From: Eonycteris spelaea
Taxonomy: Eukaryota > Chordata > Mammalia > Chiroptera > Pteropodidae
Direction of reading: 5' to 3'
Assembly (NCBI GenBank): GCA_003508835.1
Contig: PUFA01000003.1
Span: 23,383,501 to 23,447,500 of the forward strand
Length of the DNA stretch: 64,000 nt
This document shows, in pieces, positions 22,905 to 35,140 of this stretch (its first letter is position 1; each line of letters starts with the position of its first letter). The notes beneath the pieces were generated by a model. It saw nothing but the letters and a program-made list of their open reading frames with translations. It was not told the DNA's origin and searched no databases. The translations under genes were made by a program, and so were the position numbers.

Positions 22905-23215
22905 AAGTTTTATAAAGGGCCAAATAATAAACATCTTAGGGTCTATGGTTCGATGGTTTCTAGAACAAATACTCAGCTCTTACCGTAGCACAAAAGCAGC
23001 CATACCCAAAATATAAACGAATGAGAGCATTCGTGTTTTAATAAAACTTTATGAACAGTAAGTTGATCTTCAAATAATTTCCTGTATCACAATATATTGT
23101 TTTTCATTTATTTTCTCCCTCCAACCATTTAAAAATGTGAAAAAACATTCTTAGTTTGAAAACTATACAAAAGCAGGCTGCAGGCCAGATTCGACGGATG
23201 GGTCATAGCATATGA
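22905..23215 (+). mobile_element. hAT-type non-autonomous DNA transposon
   Basis: 'gggccaaataataaacatct', 'aatactcagctcttaccgta', 'cacaaaagcagccatacc', 'ataaacgaatgagagcattc', 'ttttaataaaactttatgaa', then 'accatttaaaaatgtgaaaa' and 'aagcaggctgcaggcc' follow the order of a widespread mammalian hAT element ('gggccagatagtaaatattt...gcgggccgtagtttgcc'). It is almost complete, but the far right end is worn. Confidence 0.8.
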
Positions 23216-25846
23216 ACTCTTGGGTTAGCACAAGAAGAACTTAGTTTTTTTTCTTATGAGGTTGTGGAGGGCTCCCCTCCATCTAGTAACTTGAAGATCC
23301 ATGCTTTCTTTTTCTTGTCATGTCCCTCCAGCATGTGACTTCCAAGGTTGCTGTAACAAGGGAAAGGAAGAATGGAAAGAGCATGTATACTCTTAACTTC
23401 TTGACCTAGAAGTGACATACGTTTATATCACTTTTCACAATCCATTGGCCAGAACTAGTCACATAGTCCTAACCTAATTACATGGAAAGTTGGGGAATAT
23501 TGGGCAGTAGAGGATAGATATATGGTGAGTAGTGACAATCTATGCCACAGTGTTAAACCAAATAGTGGCCAATAATTCCTCTTTATGGCTATCAATTAAG
23601 TATATATTAATTTTTACATTTTTATTTGTTTACTTTTCACTGTATAGCTGGATGCCTATAACTTCAGAAGACTTTTCCTCAAGTACTATTCCTGTAAAAC
23701 TAATAAATATAATAAATATAGCAGAGAAAATTTAATGAAGGTGTAAGACAGAATTCGATTCATTCTCTTTTCTTAAATTATTTGGTAGCACTTCTATGTT
23801 TATTTTTATTATGCCTTATGATATGCCAAAATCTGAATTTTGTATTCATATTATCATAGAACCTCTCCACATCTACAACTCACTAAAATGAATAGAAAAC
23901 ATTTTCTGTTAGTAGCAGACGCCACTTAAAATGGCCATGCAAAAATAATGTCCACTTTTGCAGTGTCATAATGCCTACGTTTTCTTTATTAGTTTACTTT
24001 GAACATTACTTTTTAAATTGGTTCTTTAATTTGCCTGGTTGCTAAACTTCCCCATCAGTTCGCCTCATCTCAATTATCATCCTGGTATAAAACCTTCAAT
24101 TCAAATAGCTTATCTCTTTACCATTCTTGATTTATTTCTGTATTTTACTCTATAAAAGTCTGCTTTCTGCCACTGTCATCACTTTCTGCCATTTCCTCAT
24201 CATACCTTTCATTTACATCAAATTTTTCATTTCTTTACTCTCTGAAGCCTTACCAGAGTAGCCTGACCTCATGAAACCTATTTCTAATCTTGAGTGCTTC
24301 ACGCCTTCAAGAATCTGAATCATTCCATTATTCACTTAATAATACAGTGGCATACATTTTTATTTAATGTCTTTAAATTTTATTTCCTCATTTAGATTTT
24401 AATCTTCTCAATGACAGTCTAGGCTGTTGCTACTCAACACAAAATACATTACATAAAATTCTCTTAGCTTTTGATATTAATCAGTGAGAAAAACAGAAGA
24501 GACCATAACATATTTTAGCATTTAACATTTTTTAGAAATAAAAATATTATCAAATGTTATTTACACATATTATTGAATTTGAGAGGAATTTCTTTTCATG
24601 AGTCAGTTATTGAAAAATGCAATCTAGAAGACAGATGGTCAATGCATTATGAGTATATTCTAAAACCACTTAAAATAATTTAATTTAAAGCTTTACTCAC
24701 ACGAATAAATTGATGCCTGTACATACATCCTTTTATGGGGAACATTTATGGCACTGCACAAGTATGAAAGGTGTAGCAGACATATAGTTTTGAAAATAAA
24801 GAGTTCTAAAAGCGATTTGACACTTTTCTCCATGGATTTTTTCTCCTCTTAGAAAATAAAGTTGTGATCAAAATTATTCATTTTAATATATGGAGAAGAC
24901 AAGAGTAACAGTGATGCATACCCAGATGATAGCTTTTGTAAGAAGAGAAATAGCCCGAAAGGGGAAGTATAGATCAGAGTACAAGGGGAGTGAGTTAGTA
25001 GCTAGGCAACAAGCTGCAGAATCAGGGTCTGTAAATTGTAATTACACCTTACATTGCTGGTGCTTTTCCAGCTGAGAGCTCAAAGTATACCCAGGCTAAC
25101 AACTTAGTCCCAAATGGAGTCATTCACCCTCAGTTTAGTCATCTGAAGAATGAAGATGGAGTAGTGACGTACCAACAATCATACGGAAAGCTTTAACACA
25201 GAAGAGTGATGAAAAGAAATTAATTCAGGATGTGAGCAAGCCTGGTGACTCAATATTAAAATGAAAGACACAAGAAGAAATATGGGAGATATAAAATAAT
25301 ACCTCTGATTTAAAAAACTCCATCAAATTGCTTCAGAATTTCATTTTTATGACTTCTAATGATGTAATTTCAGAAAGTATTAGTTTTCAAACATCTTGAG
25401 CCAATAGAAAGTAGTCTCAAGCTTCATAAAGTATCATACAGAAAATTGTTTTGAAGGTTAAATGAAGTTATTTTTTATTTACTTGCAATATAGACCTGCT
25501 AATAGCAAATCATTTATACCAGAAAAATAAAGGACTGATTTTAAATAGAAAAAGAAATACTTTCCATTTTAGCACATTTGTACCATAGGCAAATTAAAAA
25601 TATTGAATTTAGGACAAACATAAACTAAGAAACTAGGTTAAAACCCTGGCATCGATTAGCTTCATAACTTAGTTTCCTCATTTATTTCCTTATCTTTGCA
25701 TATATTAATTCCTATCCAATATTTAATCACTGTGAGGGTGATGGAGTATCTCATGAATTCACTTCACAGTTATATATTAATTTATTGGGATTTTAATATC
25801 TGCCAAAATTAAGGATTTTTTTTTTAATCATCTGGCCAGAGAACAT
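23216..25846. other. No recognised feature (2.6 kb)
   Basis: AT-rich and unrecognised. A faint L2-like phrase may lie near 24360-24425, too weak to call. The frames at 23532-23735 and 24890-25075 are chance. Confidence 0.4.
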
Positions 25847-26207
25847 CTCAGTTCTTTTTTTTTTTTTTTTTAATTTATTTGGATGATATTTGTTAATAAA
25901 ATCATATAGGTTTCAAGTATACCGTTCTATAATATATTGTGTGTTCACCACCCAAAGTCAAATCTCCTTCTGTCACCATGTATTTGACACCTTTTACCCT
26001 TATTTATCCCCACTCCTCACCCTGTCCCCTCTTTCGCCCTGGTAACCACTAAACTGTTTTCTGTGTCTATGAGTTTTTATTTGTCTTGTTCATTTGTTGC
26101 TTTCAGTTTTATATCCCACGTATGAGTGAAATCATATTCAACAAAGGAGCCAAAAATATACAATGAAGAAAAGAACGCCTCTTTAATAAATGGTGCTTGG
26201 TTCTTTT
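25847..26207 (-). mobile_element. Truncated L1 with 5' inversion (twin priming)
   Basis: A T-run (25855-25871) begins an antisense L1 3' end: 'gtgtgttcaccacccaaagt', 'taaactgttttctgtgtcta', 'gttttatatcccacgtatga', 'gtgaaatcatat' ending at 26136. From 26138 the strand switches: 'caacaaaggagccaaaaata', 'tacaatgaagaaaag' and 'ctttaataaatggtg' are sense ORF2 sequence. This is the hallmark of twin priming. Flanking 12-mers 'ctcagttctttt' (25847-25858) and 'cttggttctttt' (26196-26207) agree at 10 of 12 positions and fit the target-site duplication of a minus-strand insertion. The whole insertion is about 350 bp. Confidence 0.8.
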
Positions 26208-26884
26208 CATCACAATAAGAAGGAAATTTCAGACAACGGAAGACAGACGATCATCAAAGTGTGTCACCCTTCCCTTATTCTCTTTTAAGAGTAATGGCCA
26301 AGGCATACTTGGTTTTTTCTCTCATTGTTATCTTTATTTGAAGGTGGGAAACTTTGTGCACTGGATCAACTAGAACTGGAATTAGCTTTCTGATCAATGG
26401 GATTCAGAAGAAGACCAAGAGTTTGCCCATTTGCTCATGAGTAAATATATCTGTATAGGTTCAGACTATGTTTACAGTGATCCCAGGAGCCCCTCTGACC
26501 CAGTGTTGTAGCATCCCAGGGCTGTGATCTCCACTCAGGTGAAATTCCACTAGATATATTACTTTATTTGGAGAAAAAGGGACAAGTCTCCTCTACAGAA
26601 ATCTGTTAGATGCATATTTTAAAGAAATAATTGTCAACAGAAAAGAATTCCTAGTCAACATTAAATCTTGATTTGATATTCTCCCTCAGTGGAAGATACA
26701 AATACTTTTTATTGCAGGTTAAAGCTACTTTGCCTTGCCTATATTTATTTCTCAAATATTGTCTTGGTGGAGAAGACTTCCCTGGTCATCATTTATAAAA
26801 TAGATCACATACCTGCACTGTCACTTTTACCTTTACTCTGCTTATTTTTCATAGTGCTTATTATCATCTAAAAAATTTTTTTTG
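26208..26884. other. No recognised feature
   Basis: Nothing is recognised; the frame at 26689-26871 is hydrophobic by AT content only. Confidence 0.45.
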
Positions 26885-27015
26885 GTTAATTTTCTTTCTC
26901 TCCAAGATAGAAATAAACTTCATGAGAGCAGGGCCTCTACTTATCTATTGCATAGATTAATGTTTAGTAATAGCAGGTTTTTAACATATTCACTAACTAA
27001 ATGGATGCATAAATA
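26885..27015 (+). repeat. L2 3'-end fragment
   Basis: 'ccaagatagaaataaacttc', 'atgagagcagggcctctact' and 'cactaactaaatggatgcat' follow the sense L2 terminus ('actgtaagctccatgagggcagggac...'). Confidence 0.65.
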
Positions 27016-27560
27016 GGTGGAAGGGTGGATGCAAGGGCCGGTAGTGTTTGGTAGTCCTCAAATGCATGGCAAAACTAATATATTCCATAACAGTTCTTAT
27101 CCAAGGAAAAGAGTGATTAGTGTTCTTTGGCAAATGAGTACTAAAATGGCAAAGCAGGGACCCTAAGTTAGATTTGAAAGAGGTAGACAGTCAAGGAAAA
27201 GGGATAGGAGAGCATTCCAGAAAATGAGAAAATTATTTGATTGTAGATGCAAAGTGGGGATACCTGAACCTATGATGCTTGTAGGTTGGAAGTAGCCATC
27301 AGGGCTTGTATAAGGGGGTGTTCTCAGTATTGGTTGGAAAGGTAGGTTTGGGTCAGCTTTTAAAAGACCATTGATGCTCGATTGAGATATTTTGAGTTTT
27401 ATCCCTTCAATTATGGGGAGCACTGAAGGTTAATGAGTGAAGAGAAACAGCATAAAAATTGGGTAAATTAAGAAGATGATGTTGAAAATAATAGGGTAGA
27501 TTGGGGATACAGGAGACTAAGGAAATGAAGAGCAGTTGGGAACTATTTCAATGACAAATA
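27016..27560 (-). repeat. L2-like relic, antisense
   Basis: From about 27130, phrases such as 'ggagagcattccagaaaatg', 'gatgcaaagtggggatacct' and 'gagatattttgagttttatc' match the antisense L2 region ('gaagagcattccaggcagag...gcaaaggccctgaggtggg...'). The divergence is high and the limits are soft. 27016-27129 is unassigned. Confidence 0.5.
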
Positions 27561-28679
27561 CTCAAGCAGCAAGTTTCAGATTTAAATGGTGACAAGTGAA
27601 ATTTTTTTTAAGAAGGATGCATACAAAAATAGTATACATGGGAAATGAAGAAAATCATATCATTTCTTTTCAAATCCTTGGGGAATAATGAAGCCCATTT
27701 TCTTCATTAAGACATTAAATATATTTAATTTGTAACAGTTTACAATCATCATTTAAGAACTTGGAGTAGTAAAAGAAATTAGAAAAAAACTGACGTTGAC
27801 TAAAACAAGTTTTCTAGTTTATTTCGGTGATTTTTTTCAGTATTGTTTATAGTCTTCATATTTTATTTAGTCAAAAGGAAAAACAGAACCAGATGATTAT
27901 GTTCCCTGTAGCTCAAGCTTGGCAAATTGTCGTACAATCAGGATTGGTTCTCATATTGCTTGGATGTTTTTGGAGGATGAATAGAATAATACTTTAAAAT
28001 CTCTTTGAGCTCATAAGTCTGTGAAACTCTAAACAAAAATATAACCAAAAATTAGGGTGAAAAGGAACAGACTATCAGAAGAAGAACTTTATTTCTTTCA
28101 AAAAAGTCCATCTTTAATTAGATTCCTTTGCTAATCCAAGAAAATGAGAAAGAGGAAATTTATAAGAAGATATAAAGAAAAAGTGCTTAAAATAAGATAA
28201 AGAGCTTTCTCATTCATGCTGGCTAAACCCAATAACCATTTTCAATTTAACACTGAAAGCACATAGTATCTTTAAATCCTTTTTGATATTCTACGTGATG
28301 AAGTCTGTTTGTTTAGTTGTCAGGATAATGAATAGTAATCTGAAAATACCAAAGGTATTATTTTTTTCAATGAATTCACCAATACTTTCTACATATGCTT
28401 ATTCACTGTAGTCATCAGTTTTATAGTCAAGTGACAATGCATTTAATTTACAGATATTGAAGTGGTATTATGATATTAAACTTTATAATGCTACGTGAGG
28501 CTGATATATTCCTCCCAGTAAGATCATACCAGTGAAAGTACTAACTTTCACTGTAAAATTCTGTTAATGGTTGGCACTCTAATTTTTAGTGTTATCAGTA
28601 AAAATTTTTTTATTAATCTTTTATATTTATATTCCTATTTAAAAATCAGACAAGTAAAATAAAACAGCACAGAACATCT
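27561..28679. other. AT-rich, no recognised feature
   Basis: No repeat or gene is recognised. Confidence 0.45.
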
Positions 28680-29630
28680 TTGTCACCTTGGAGTAGCAGA
28701 TTTCTTAATTAGGATACCAAAAGAATTAATTATAAAGAAAAAAATGATAAATTGGATTATATTAAAATAAAATTACTCCTTAAAAAAGATATATTTAAAA
28801 AGTTAAAAACAATCCACAGAATGAGAACAATTTTTCTCTCTTTCTTTCATTGAGAGAGAGAAAAATATATATACATGCATATGTATATGTATATAACATA
28901 TAGAGAGTATTATATATAATACTATATATATTTGCATAAATATAAATAAGAAACAACCCAATAGAAAATGGGCAAATGACTCAAACAGATATTTCACAAG
29001 ACAGGATTTAAATGACATTAAATTTATGAAAAGTTATTCAATTTTATCAGTTTTTTTTTTTTAAAGTGCAAGTTAAACCATAACTAGATACCTCTAAATA
29101 GCTACCAGGATGGTCAAGTGAAAAAGACCAATAATACCAAATGCTGACAAGGATGAGGTACACTTGAAGTCTTGTATACCATAACTGGGAGTGGACATTG
29201 GTAAAACCAATTTTGGAAACTATTTGGCAACATTTTCTCTAGAAGAACATATGTAAAGCTTACAGCCAGCAGTTTTACTTCCGGGGATATACCTAGCGGA
29301 AGCATGAACATGTGTTCATTCTCTGAAAGGCACGTAGAAGAGTGTTCAGGTGAAGCACTGTTCATATTACCTCTAAACTGGGTCATTACCCAAATGACCG
29401 TCAACAGTAGACTGGATTAATACATTCTGGAATGTTCACTCAGTGGACAGTATTGAGAATGAAAAATCTGAAACTATAAATACAGATGACTCACTATCAT
29501 AACGTTGAACAAAGGAGCCAGATACAAAAAAATTACCAAGCATATAATCCCTTTTACATAAAATAACAAAATAGGTAAAGATAATATTAGTTGTCAGATG
29601 TTAGGAGAATGCCTTCCGAGGGGAGAGGGC
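28680..29630 (+). repeat. Old L1, distal ORF2 and 3' UTR
   Basis: In sense order: 'aatgataaattggattatat', 'aacaatccacagaatgagaa', 'aacccaatagaaaatgggca', 'aatgactcaaacagatattt', 'agctaccaggatggtcaagt', 'ggatatacctagcggaagca', then the 'gttgtcagatgttaggagaa' 3'-UTR stretch. It corresponds to the last part of ORF2 and is riddled with stops. An AT-rich simple repeat has grown inside it. Confidence 0.8.
28853..28935 (+). repeat. GA tract and TA-rich simple repeat
   Basis: 'gagagagagaaaaatatata' leads into TA/CATA alternation with a perfect 18-bp palindrome at 28906-28923 (agtattatatataatact). It interrupts the surrounding L1. Confidence 0.85.
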
Positions 29631-29715
29631 TTCATTACCTGACTGCTGTTGCTTGCTTGGCCTGTAGAAATTCATCACTATATATAGATAGGTGTACTTT
29701 CCTCTGTACACCTAA

Positions 29716-29716
<1 letters not shown>

Positions 29717-29749
<33 letters not shown>
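29717..29749 (+). repeat. (TG)n microsatellite
   Basis: About 16 perfect TG units. A plus-strand frame across it gives a spurious Cys-Val repeat. Confidence 0.98.
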
Positions 29750-29753
<4 letters not shown>

Positions 29754-30129
29754 CTCACATTATGTTTAGCAAAGAAGTTAAAAGTCTCTTAGACAAGTAG
29801 GATGTGACTAAAAAATTCCAGTAAAAGATTCACGAAATAGAGAAATAAATTGAGGCATATCATTTTCCCTTCACCTCTCCTGCCTCAGCTTTATTCTCTT
29901 TTTAGGACTAATCTCACAAATGATTGGGCACCCTTCCATCCTGAAGCATGGCATTTACACATACACATACAATAATAGTTTTAAATTGTAAATTGAATTG
30001 TATTTTATAAATTGCTCTTTGCTCAATAACAGCAAATTTCTCTTTAAAAGTATTTAATAGCACATGATGCCACATAAAGTATAATGGTAGTGACTTTCCC
30101 TATCCTCTTGTCACTTATGCATCAGATCA
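29750..30129. other. No recognised feature
   Basis: Nothing is recognised. Confidence 0.45.
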
Positions 30130-31090
30130 ATTTTTAAAAAAATTTCGATGTTGCAATGGACAAAACATGAGAACTCTTTCCAGTTAGAGTGTCCCCGATT
30201 TGCGATGAGGTTGGGCAACTTTTCGTTCACCTTATTTCTGTTTCTTCTTTTGGAAATTTGCTGCCCATCCAATACGACCATTTTTCTATTAAGTGGCTTG
30301 TTTGTATTTTCTTTAATTTGATTTTGTTCTCTATTTATAGATGTTAACCTTAAATATATCGTTCATATTTAAATTTTATGTACTTTAAAACATTTTATGG
30401 ATAACTTTTATGGCTTTTGGGTTTAGCATATTACTTAGGAAAACTCTTTAGATTCTACAATATTCCATTATAGTTTCTTTTTAATTCATTTCTAGATTTT
30501 TAATTACTTAATCCATTTTAATTTATTTTTTGTGTATGACGTATCTGATGTCTTTTTCTCAAATGAATGGCAGATTGTGCCAATGCTAATTATTGAATAG
30601 TCTGTCATTTACCTACTGATTTTTACCTTTATCATAATTTACATTTTCATATATGTATTTCTCTGTTTCATGCTCAATTGTTCCACCATGTAATGTGTAG
30701 ATTTTGTACCAATGCCACAAATTTCCAGGATAATCTAGTTTTATGGTATAGTTTGATAGCTAATAGGGCAAGAGAAAACTAATTATTTTCTACATCAGTT
30801 TATTTCATTCTTATAAAAATTTCTTTTGGTGATATTTATTGGCACTACATTTATAGATGAATTTAGTGAGATTCTTTTTCCCTACCATATTAAATTCTTT
30901 CAACACAGAACAGTCTCTCTCTCTCTCTTTCTCTCTCTCTGTCTTAATCACATCTTGTTTTATGTCCTTTAGTTCTATAGTTCAAATCTATAGTTTTCTT
31001 CATGTAGTTCTGTAGTTGTTGCTCATTTCTAGTTATATTTATATGTAGGCATTTTATATGATATTGTTGCTATATGAATATTCATCTTAA
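30130..31090 (-). repeat. Old L1 ORF2-region relic, antisense
   Basis: 'gaccatttttctattaagtg', 'aatccattttaatttatttt', 'ttgtgtatgacgtatctgat', 'tgccaatgctaattattgaa', 'aattgttccaccatgtaatg' and 'atttatagatgaatttagtg' match, in order, the antisense of the L1 ORF2 middle and 3' regions ('ggaatttattttgtgtatgg...tgtccattggtctatttg...tctatagatcaatttggg'). Old and strongly diverged. Confidence 0.7.
30913..30940 (+). repeat. (CT)n microsatellite
   Basis: Around 14 CT units with one interruption, inside the L1 relic. Confidence 0.95.
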
Positions 31091-32699
31091 ATAACGTTTT
31101 TAAACGTTTGGTGACAGATGTTTATACTGAACACGAGGAGCTCATCTCTGTGTTCCTCTCTTTGCCAAGTGAGCCTTTGATGTGGCTCTGACTTCAGGGT
31201 CTTCCCACGCTTATCCAACTGTAGCCATTGTTCGAGCCAAGTTCCAGCTCAGCTCCACTTCTCTCATGCATCCTCCTTACCCCATTTCAGCCTGCAGTTC
31301 TCTTCCTGTCTGAATCGATGTTGCATTTATATCAGAGCCATTTGTTTTACAGTTAGCATGTTCCTAAGTTGCATGATTTAAAAAATGTAAATAAGGAAGA
31401 AATAGTTTTAATAAATCTTTGGTTGTTACTGTTGTTGAAAAATTATTCTGAGCTTTTCTCAGAATAACAAGGAATGGGACCTGAAGATGGTAGAATCTAA
31501 CTAAGAAACCATACTGCGTTTAGCATACTTTCTCCTTAGCTTACTCACTATGATTCTGCCTTTGGTTACTTATTTTAAAACCATGTTCTTTAAGGCTGTT
31601 TTGGTGTCACATTAATACTTGTGCCTTTTAGTGGCCAGAGAAGTGTTGCTAGAGAAAAGTTGTTTCCTGACACTATAGTCTGAGCACCACCTTAGCAGGC
31701 ATTGCTGAAGGTCCATCAGAGAAACGCTTCTCCTGCTTCTGCATTTATCAGATCATCATGGCAGAGTCTGCACTAAATTAACCTACAGATGTGATAGCAT
31801 AATTCTAAGCCTAAAGCTTTCATCGACCTGAATGACATTTAATTTAATCCACTTTTGAGGAAAAATTTCACACTATTTTACAAACAGAGAGGAAAGTAGT
31901 TTAAAATACATGGATTTATACAATAAAATGGGGACAAATTGGGTGGTATTCATATAATTCTAAATAGATAAGTTTTCTTTTAATTTATGTTATTATGGAA
32001 TTTTGAATCTTTAGAATTAAATAGATGATTGATCTTATTTTTTCTGTATGTGGTCTTTTCTGACTTTATTTTGGGAATTTATGCCATGATTTCCTTATTT
32101 GTGTGAACTCAGTTGATTATTTGTACCTGAACTGCAGTGAAAAAAATGAATTACCTATCTCGTGGTGTTTTTTTTTTGGGGGGGAGGTATCACTAAGTCA
32201 ATAAAATATTTATCACAAATGGTTTAAAGCATGTCCTTCAAGGTGGTTGATTGGAATTGGGCAAATTTGTGAAACAAATGTTTAAGATTGAGGAAGGGTT
32301 TTGAAGATAATTGTTTGTAAACAAACTTATTTGAAAAGCAAGCTGTTTTCCCAGATGAGAAAACTTTTTCTTGAACAAAGAGGTTTTCAAGAATTTTCTC
32401 AAGCAAACGCTGACTTAAAAACAACAACAACAAAAAAACTGGCTTACATTCTTATCTATCTGGGCAAGAATTTTCTGGAATAAACTCTCAAGTCATGTTG
32501 GCATAAGTGTTCTCAGTTCTCAGTCCCAATGGTTGAGTTGTTTAGAATGCAGATGTTAATTCTCACAAAGTACTTGAGTTGGCAATAAGCCATCTAAAGT
32601 AAATTTAAAGTATGGAGAGTCTTGAAAGACAGGTTGAGAATTTGGCTATTATTTGAACATTAAATTTGGTATAAGGATATTGGCTATAGTATTAATTTT
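31091..32699. other. No recognised feature (1.6 kb)
   Basis: The part at 31110-31340 is less AT-rich and may be an old transposon that I cannot name. The remainder is unrecognised. An AAC run occurs at 32419-32432. Confidence 0.4.
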
Positions 32700-33280
32700 G
32701 CTACTATGAAGATATGTGACAACATTGGACCCATCTTCAGTTGTCTCTAGGGCTTACCTTTCTCCAAAATATTCAGCTGCTTGTTCTGTTCTGACAATTA
32801 CAGCAGCAACCAAGCCCATTTGAGTGCTCATGTTTCTGCCCCCTGAGGCTTACTAGCAGGCACCTCACCCACAATCTCTGGCTCCTACTAACATCTCTAG
32901 GCAACCTGCCACAGGTCATGAGATTTAATTGGACTCCCCACCAGTTATACTTAAGTGACAGAAAAAGGAACAAGGAAGACCCAGAAGGTAAATTCTCTCT
33001 TCTCTCTCTGACAGGTTTTGAGGCGTAGTACAGATGTCTGAAGCTGTCTTGCTAGACTCAGCACGGGTATCTGTGGAGTAACCAGCTTTATGTCTTGGGG
33101 CTTGGGAATCAATGCCCAGCTGATGTACAATGTGTGAATCATTGTATATCTGCTTCCACCTTTTCCTACCTCACTTCCCCCTTCTCTTACTTTCGCCAGC
33201 TTGGGTTTTTCCTCTCAATAAATAATTAGTATTTAAGCTTTGCCTCAGGCTCTGTTTGCTGGGAAAACCCAGGCAAATGC
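32700..33280 (+). repeat. Probable solo LTR, ERVL-like
   Basis: The 3' part reads like a mammalian ERVL-class LTR: a pyrimidine-rich stretch ('cttccaccttttcctacctc'), the poly(A) signal 'aataaa' at 33217-33222 inside 'cctctcaataaataattagt', and then 'gcctcaggctctgtttgctg' with 'ggaaaacccaggcaaatgca' at the end. The 5' limit is a guess. No gag- or pol-like sequence flanks it. Confidence 0.5.
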
Positions 33281-33299
33281 AGTGACCTTAAACTATTAA

Positions 33300-33380
33300 A
33301 TCTCTACAGTTATCAATTTTAATAACTGTAAAATGAGGGGATTGGACTAAATTATTTCTATGATCTTTTTATGCTCTAGT
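33300..33380 (+). repeat. Ancient MIR/L3-class fragment
   Basis: 'taactgtaaaatgaggggat' followed by 'tggactaaattatttctatg' matches the sense of a very old mammalian repeat ('catctgtaaaatgaggggattggactagatgatctct'). Only this core remains. Confidence 0.55.
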
Positions 33381-34067
33381 ATGATATTATCATAATTTAA
33401 TCAGCACATTTTTTTTTGACCAAAAATCGCAGAAAGCTAGCCCTGGTAGCATAGTAAAGATTTTTGGAAGGATGAGGGAAATAAGGGAACACAACCTAGA
33501 GAGAACAGATATTTGTAAAAAGAGCTGTCTGGTTTGATAACTACAAAAGAGAAGATGAGTTCATCATGATTCTCAGAAAAGATGTAAAATCGCACTATTG
33601 TAAACATAAATGTAAAAACAAATTATGTAAAAACTGATGCAAAATATGTGGCGCTTGCTGACAGAGTCACTGAAACAGGAAGAGCTTCATAAAGCATTCA
33701 TTTATGTCCCTGAGCAGACATTGTATCTACTTCACTGCAGAAGACCAGGGCTCCTTAGCCATTTTAAAACAGAAATAGTGTATTTTTCCTGTTAAAGACC
33801 TCCTTTACAGCTCAATGGCTTCTACGAAGATTTAATTCCCAAGTTGCTGATTCAGGTCCTTCCCGGCACACATGCTCCATTTAAGCCCCTGAGTGATGTG
33901 AGTTCAGTTTTGGGTAAGGAGGAAGATGTTCTGGGAGGTCTTCTAACACAGCACTTCTGGTGGCTGTCATGCAACACAACAAAGGCTTTTCAGTGGCAGT
34001 TTCAGTATGTCTGAAATGTTGCTCTCCGTTCTCTACGCATGGCGACACAGAATACGATGCTCAGAGG
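33381..34067. other. No recognised feature
   Basis: Moderate GC content with a few CpGs and no recognised repeat or gene. Confidence 0.4.
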
Positions 34068-34205
34068 TGGACAGGGTCTTAGATATCACCTAGTTGAGCC
34101 CTTTCACTTTTCCGGTAAGGAAACAAGCCCAGAGGAGTGAAATAACGTACCCAGGATTATACAACTGGACAATGAAGGGCCCTAGACAGAAATCGTCATA
34201 ACACA
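34068..34205 (-). repeat. Ancient MIR/L3-class fragment, antisense
   Basis: 'ggacagggtcttagatatca', 'cctagttgagccc', 'ggtaaggaaacaagcccaga' and 'ggattatacaactggacaat' are the antisense of the same family as at 33300 ('gaccttagagatcatctagtccaacc...gatgaggaaactgaggccc'). Confidence 0.65.
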
Positions 34206-34974
34206 AATTCTTTTTTTTCTCCCCATCTTACAAAAGGATCTAGATAAAGCTAATGTTCAGCAAAACATACATGGATATGCTAATGTGCTATGCTGGGAAG
34301 TTTTTTTACTTCCTACAATAACGAATACTTTTCTATCATCTGATATACTTACATTGTATAAATAATATTAACTATGAATGGTATACTGTTCTTGTCCCTC
34401 TGTTATCTGGAATTTTTTGAGTAAACAAATCTTTATCACTATAGAGAGAAGACAAAACAAAACCCAACTTCTAGTCTGTGTCTAATGTAATGAACCAGAA
34501 TATAAGAAGAAGTCTTTACTGTTTTCAATCTGGAAAGTGTCCTCGAGCTTAAGTACTGACTGCTTCATCTGCTTCTCAGATTGAATTGGTAAGTACCACA
34601 CACACACTGCACACCACCTATTCAGTGAAATGGGTCAGCAGTAATAATCTGGTTGGCTTGATGTTTCAGTAACTAGGAAAAATAGTATTTTATTTAAAAT
34701 TTTGTAGTGAGAGAAATGAGGTGAGATTGCAGATTGAAATGGGATACTAAATTATGTTTGCAAACTGAAAATCTGTCAGGTCTTCATGAGAAATTGGAAA
34801 ATTCCATGATACGAGAATTCTGAATTAATGGCAGATAACTGCGAAGACCTCTCTGTGAGCTATGCCTGTTTGGAAATCAGCATGACTAATCAGTACCAGC
34901 TAGATAAGCAAGGTCAAGTTTGCAAAGACCATATTCTTAACAAGGTGAGATGTGAGCTGTGATAGGACCATGAG
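34206..34974. other. No recognised feature
   Basis: Nothing is recognised. Confidence 0.45.
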
Positions 34975-35140
34975 CCATGTTTTTCCTTCCCTCATCCCAA
35001 CCTCATCTGACTTCAGCAGCTTTTCTTCTGTTTCTCGTTTGTTCCGTGTTATGGTTCCAACTTGCAGCTCTAATATCTTTGCATATGCTGTTCCCTCTGT
35101 GTGGAATAGGATTTTTCTCTCTTTTACTTCTCTTTTAAGA
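34975..35140 (+). repeat. L2 relic
   Basis: 'gcatatgctgttccctctgt' followed by 'gtggaataggatttttctct' is a clear L2 phrase ('ggcctttgcacttgctgttccctctgcctggaatgctctt'). Upstream sequence from 34975 follows the same element more loosely. Plus and minus frames overlap here (34952-35212, 34900-35202); both are artefacts of the relic. Confidence 0.65.
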
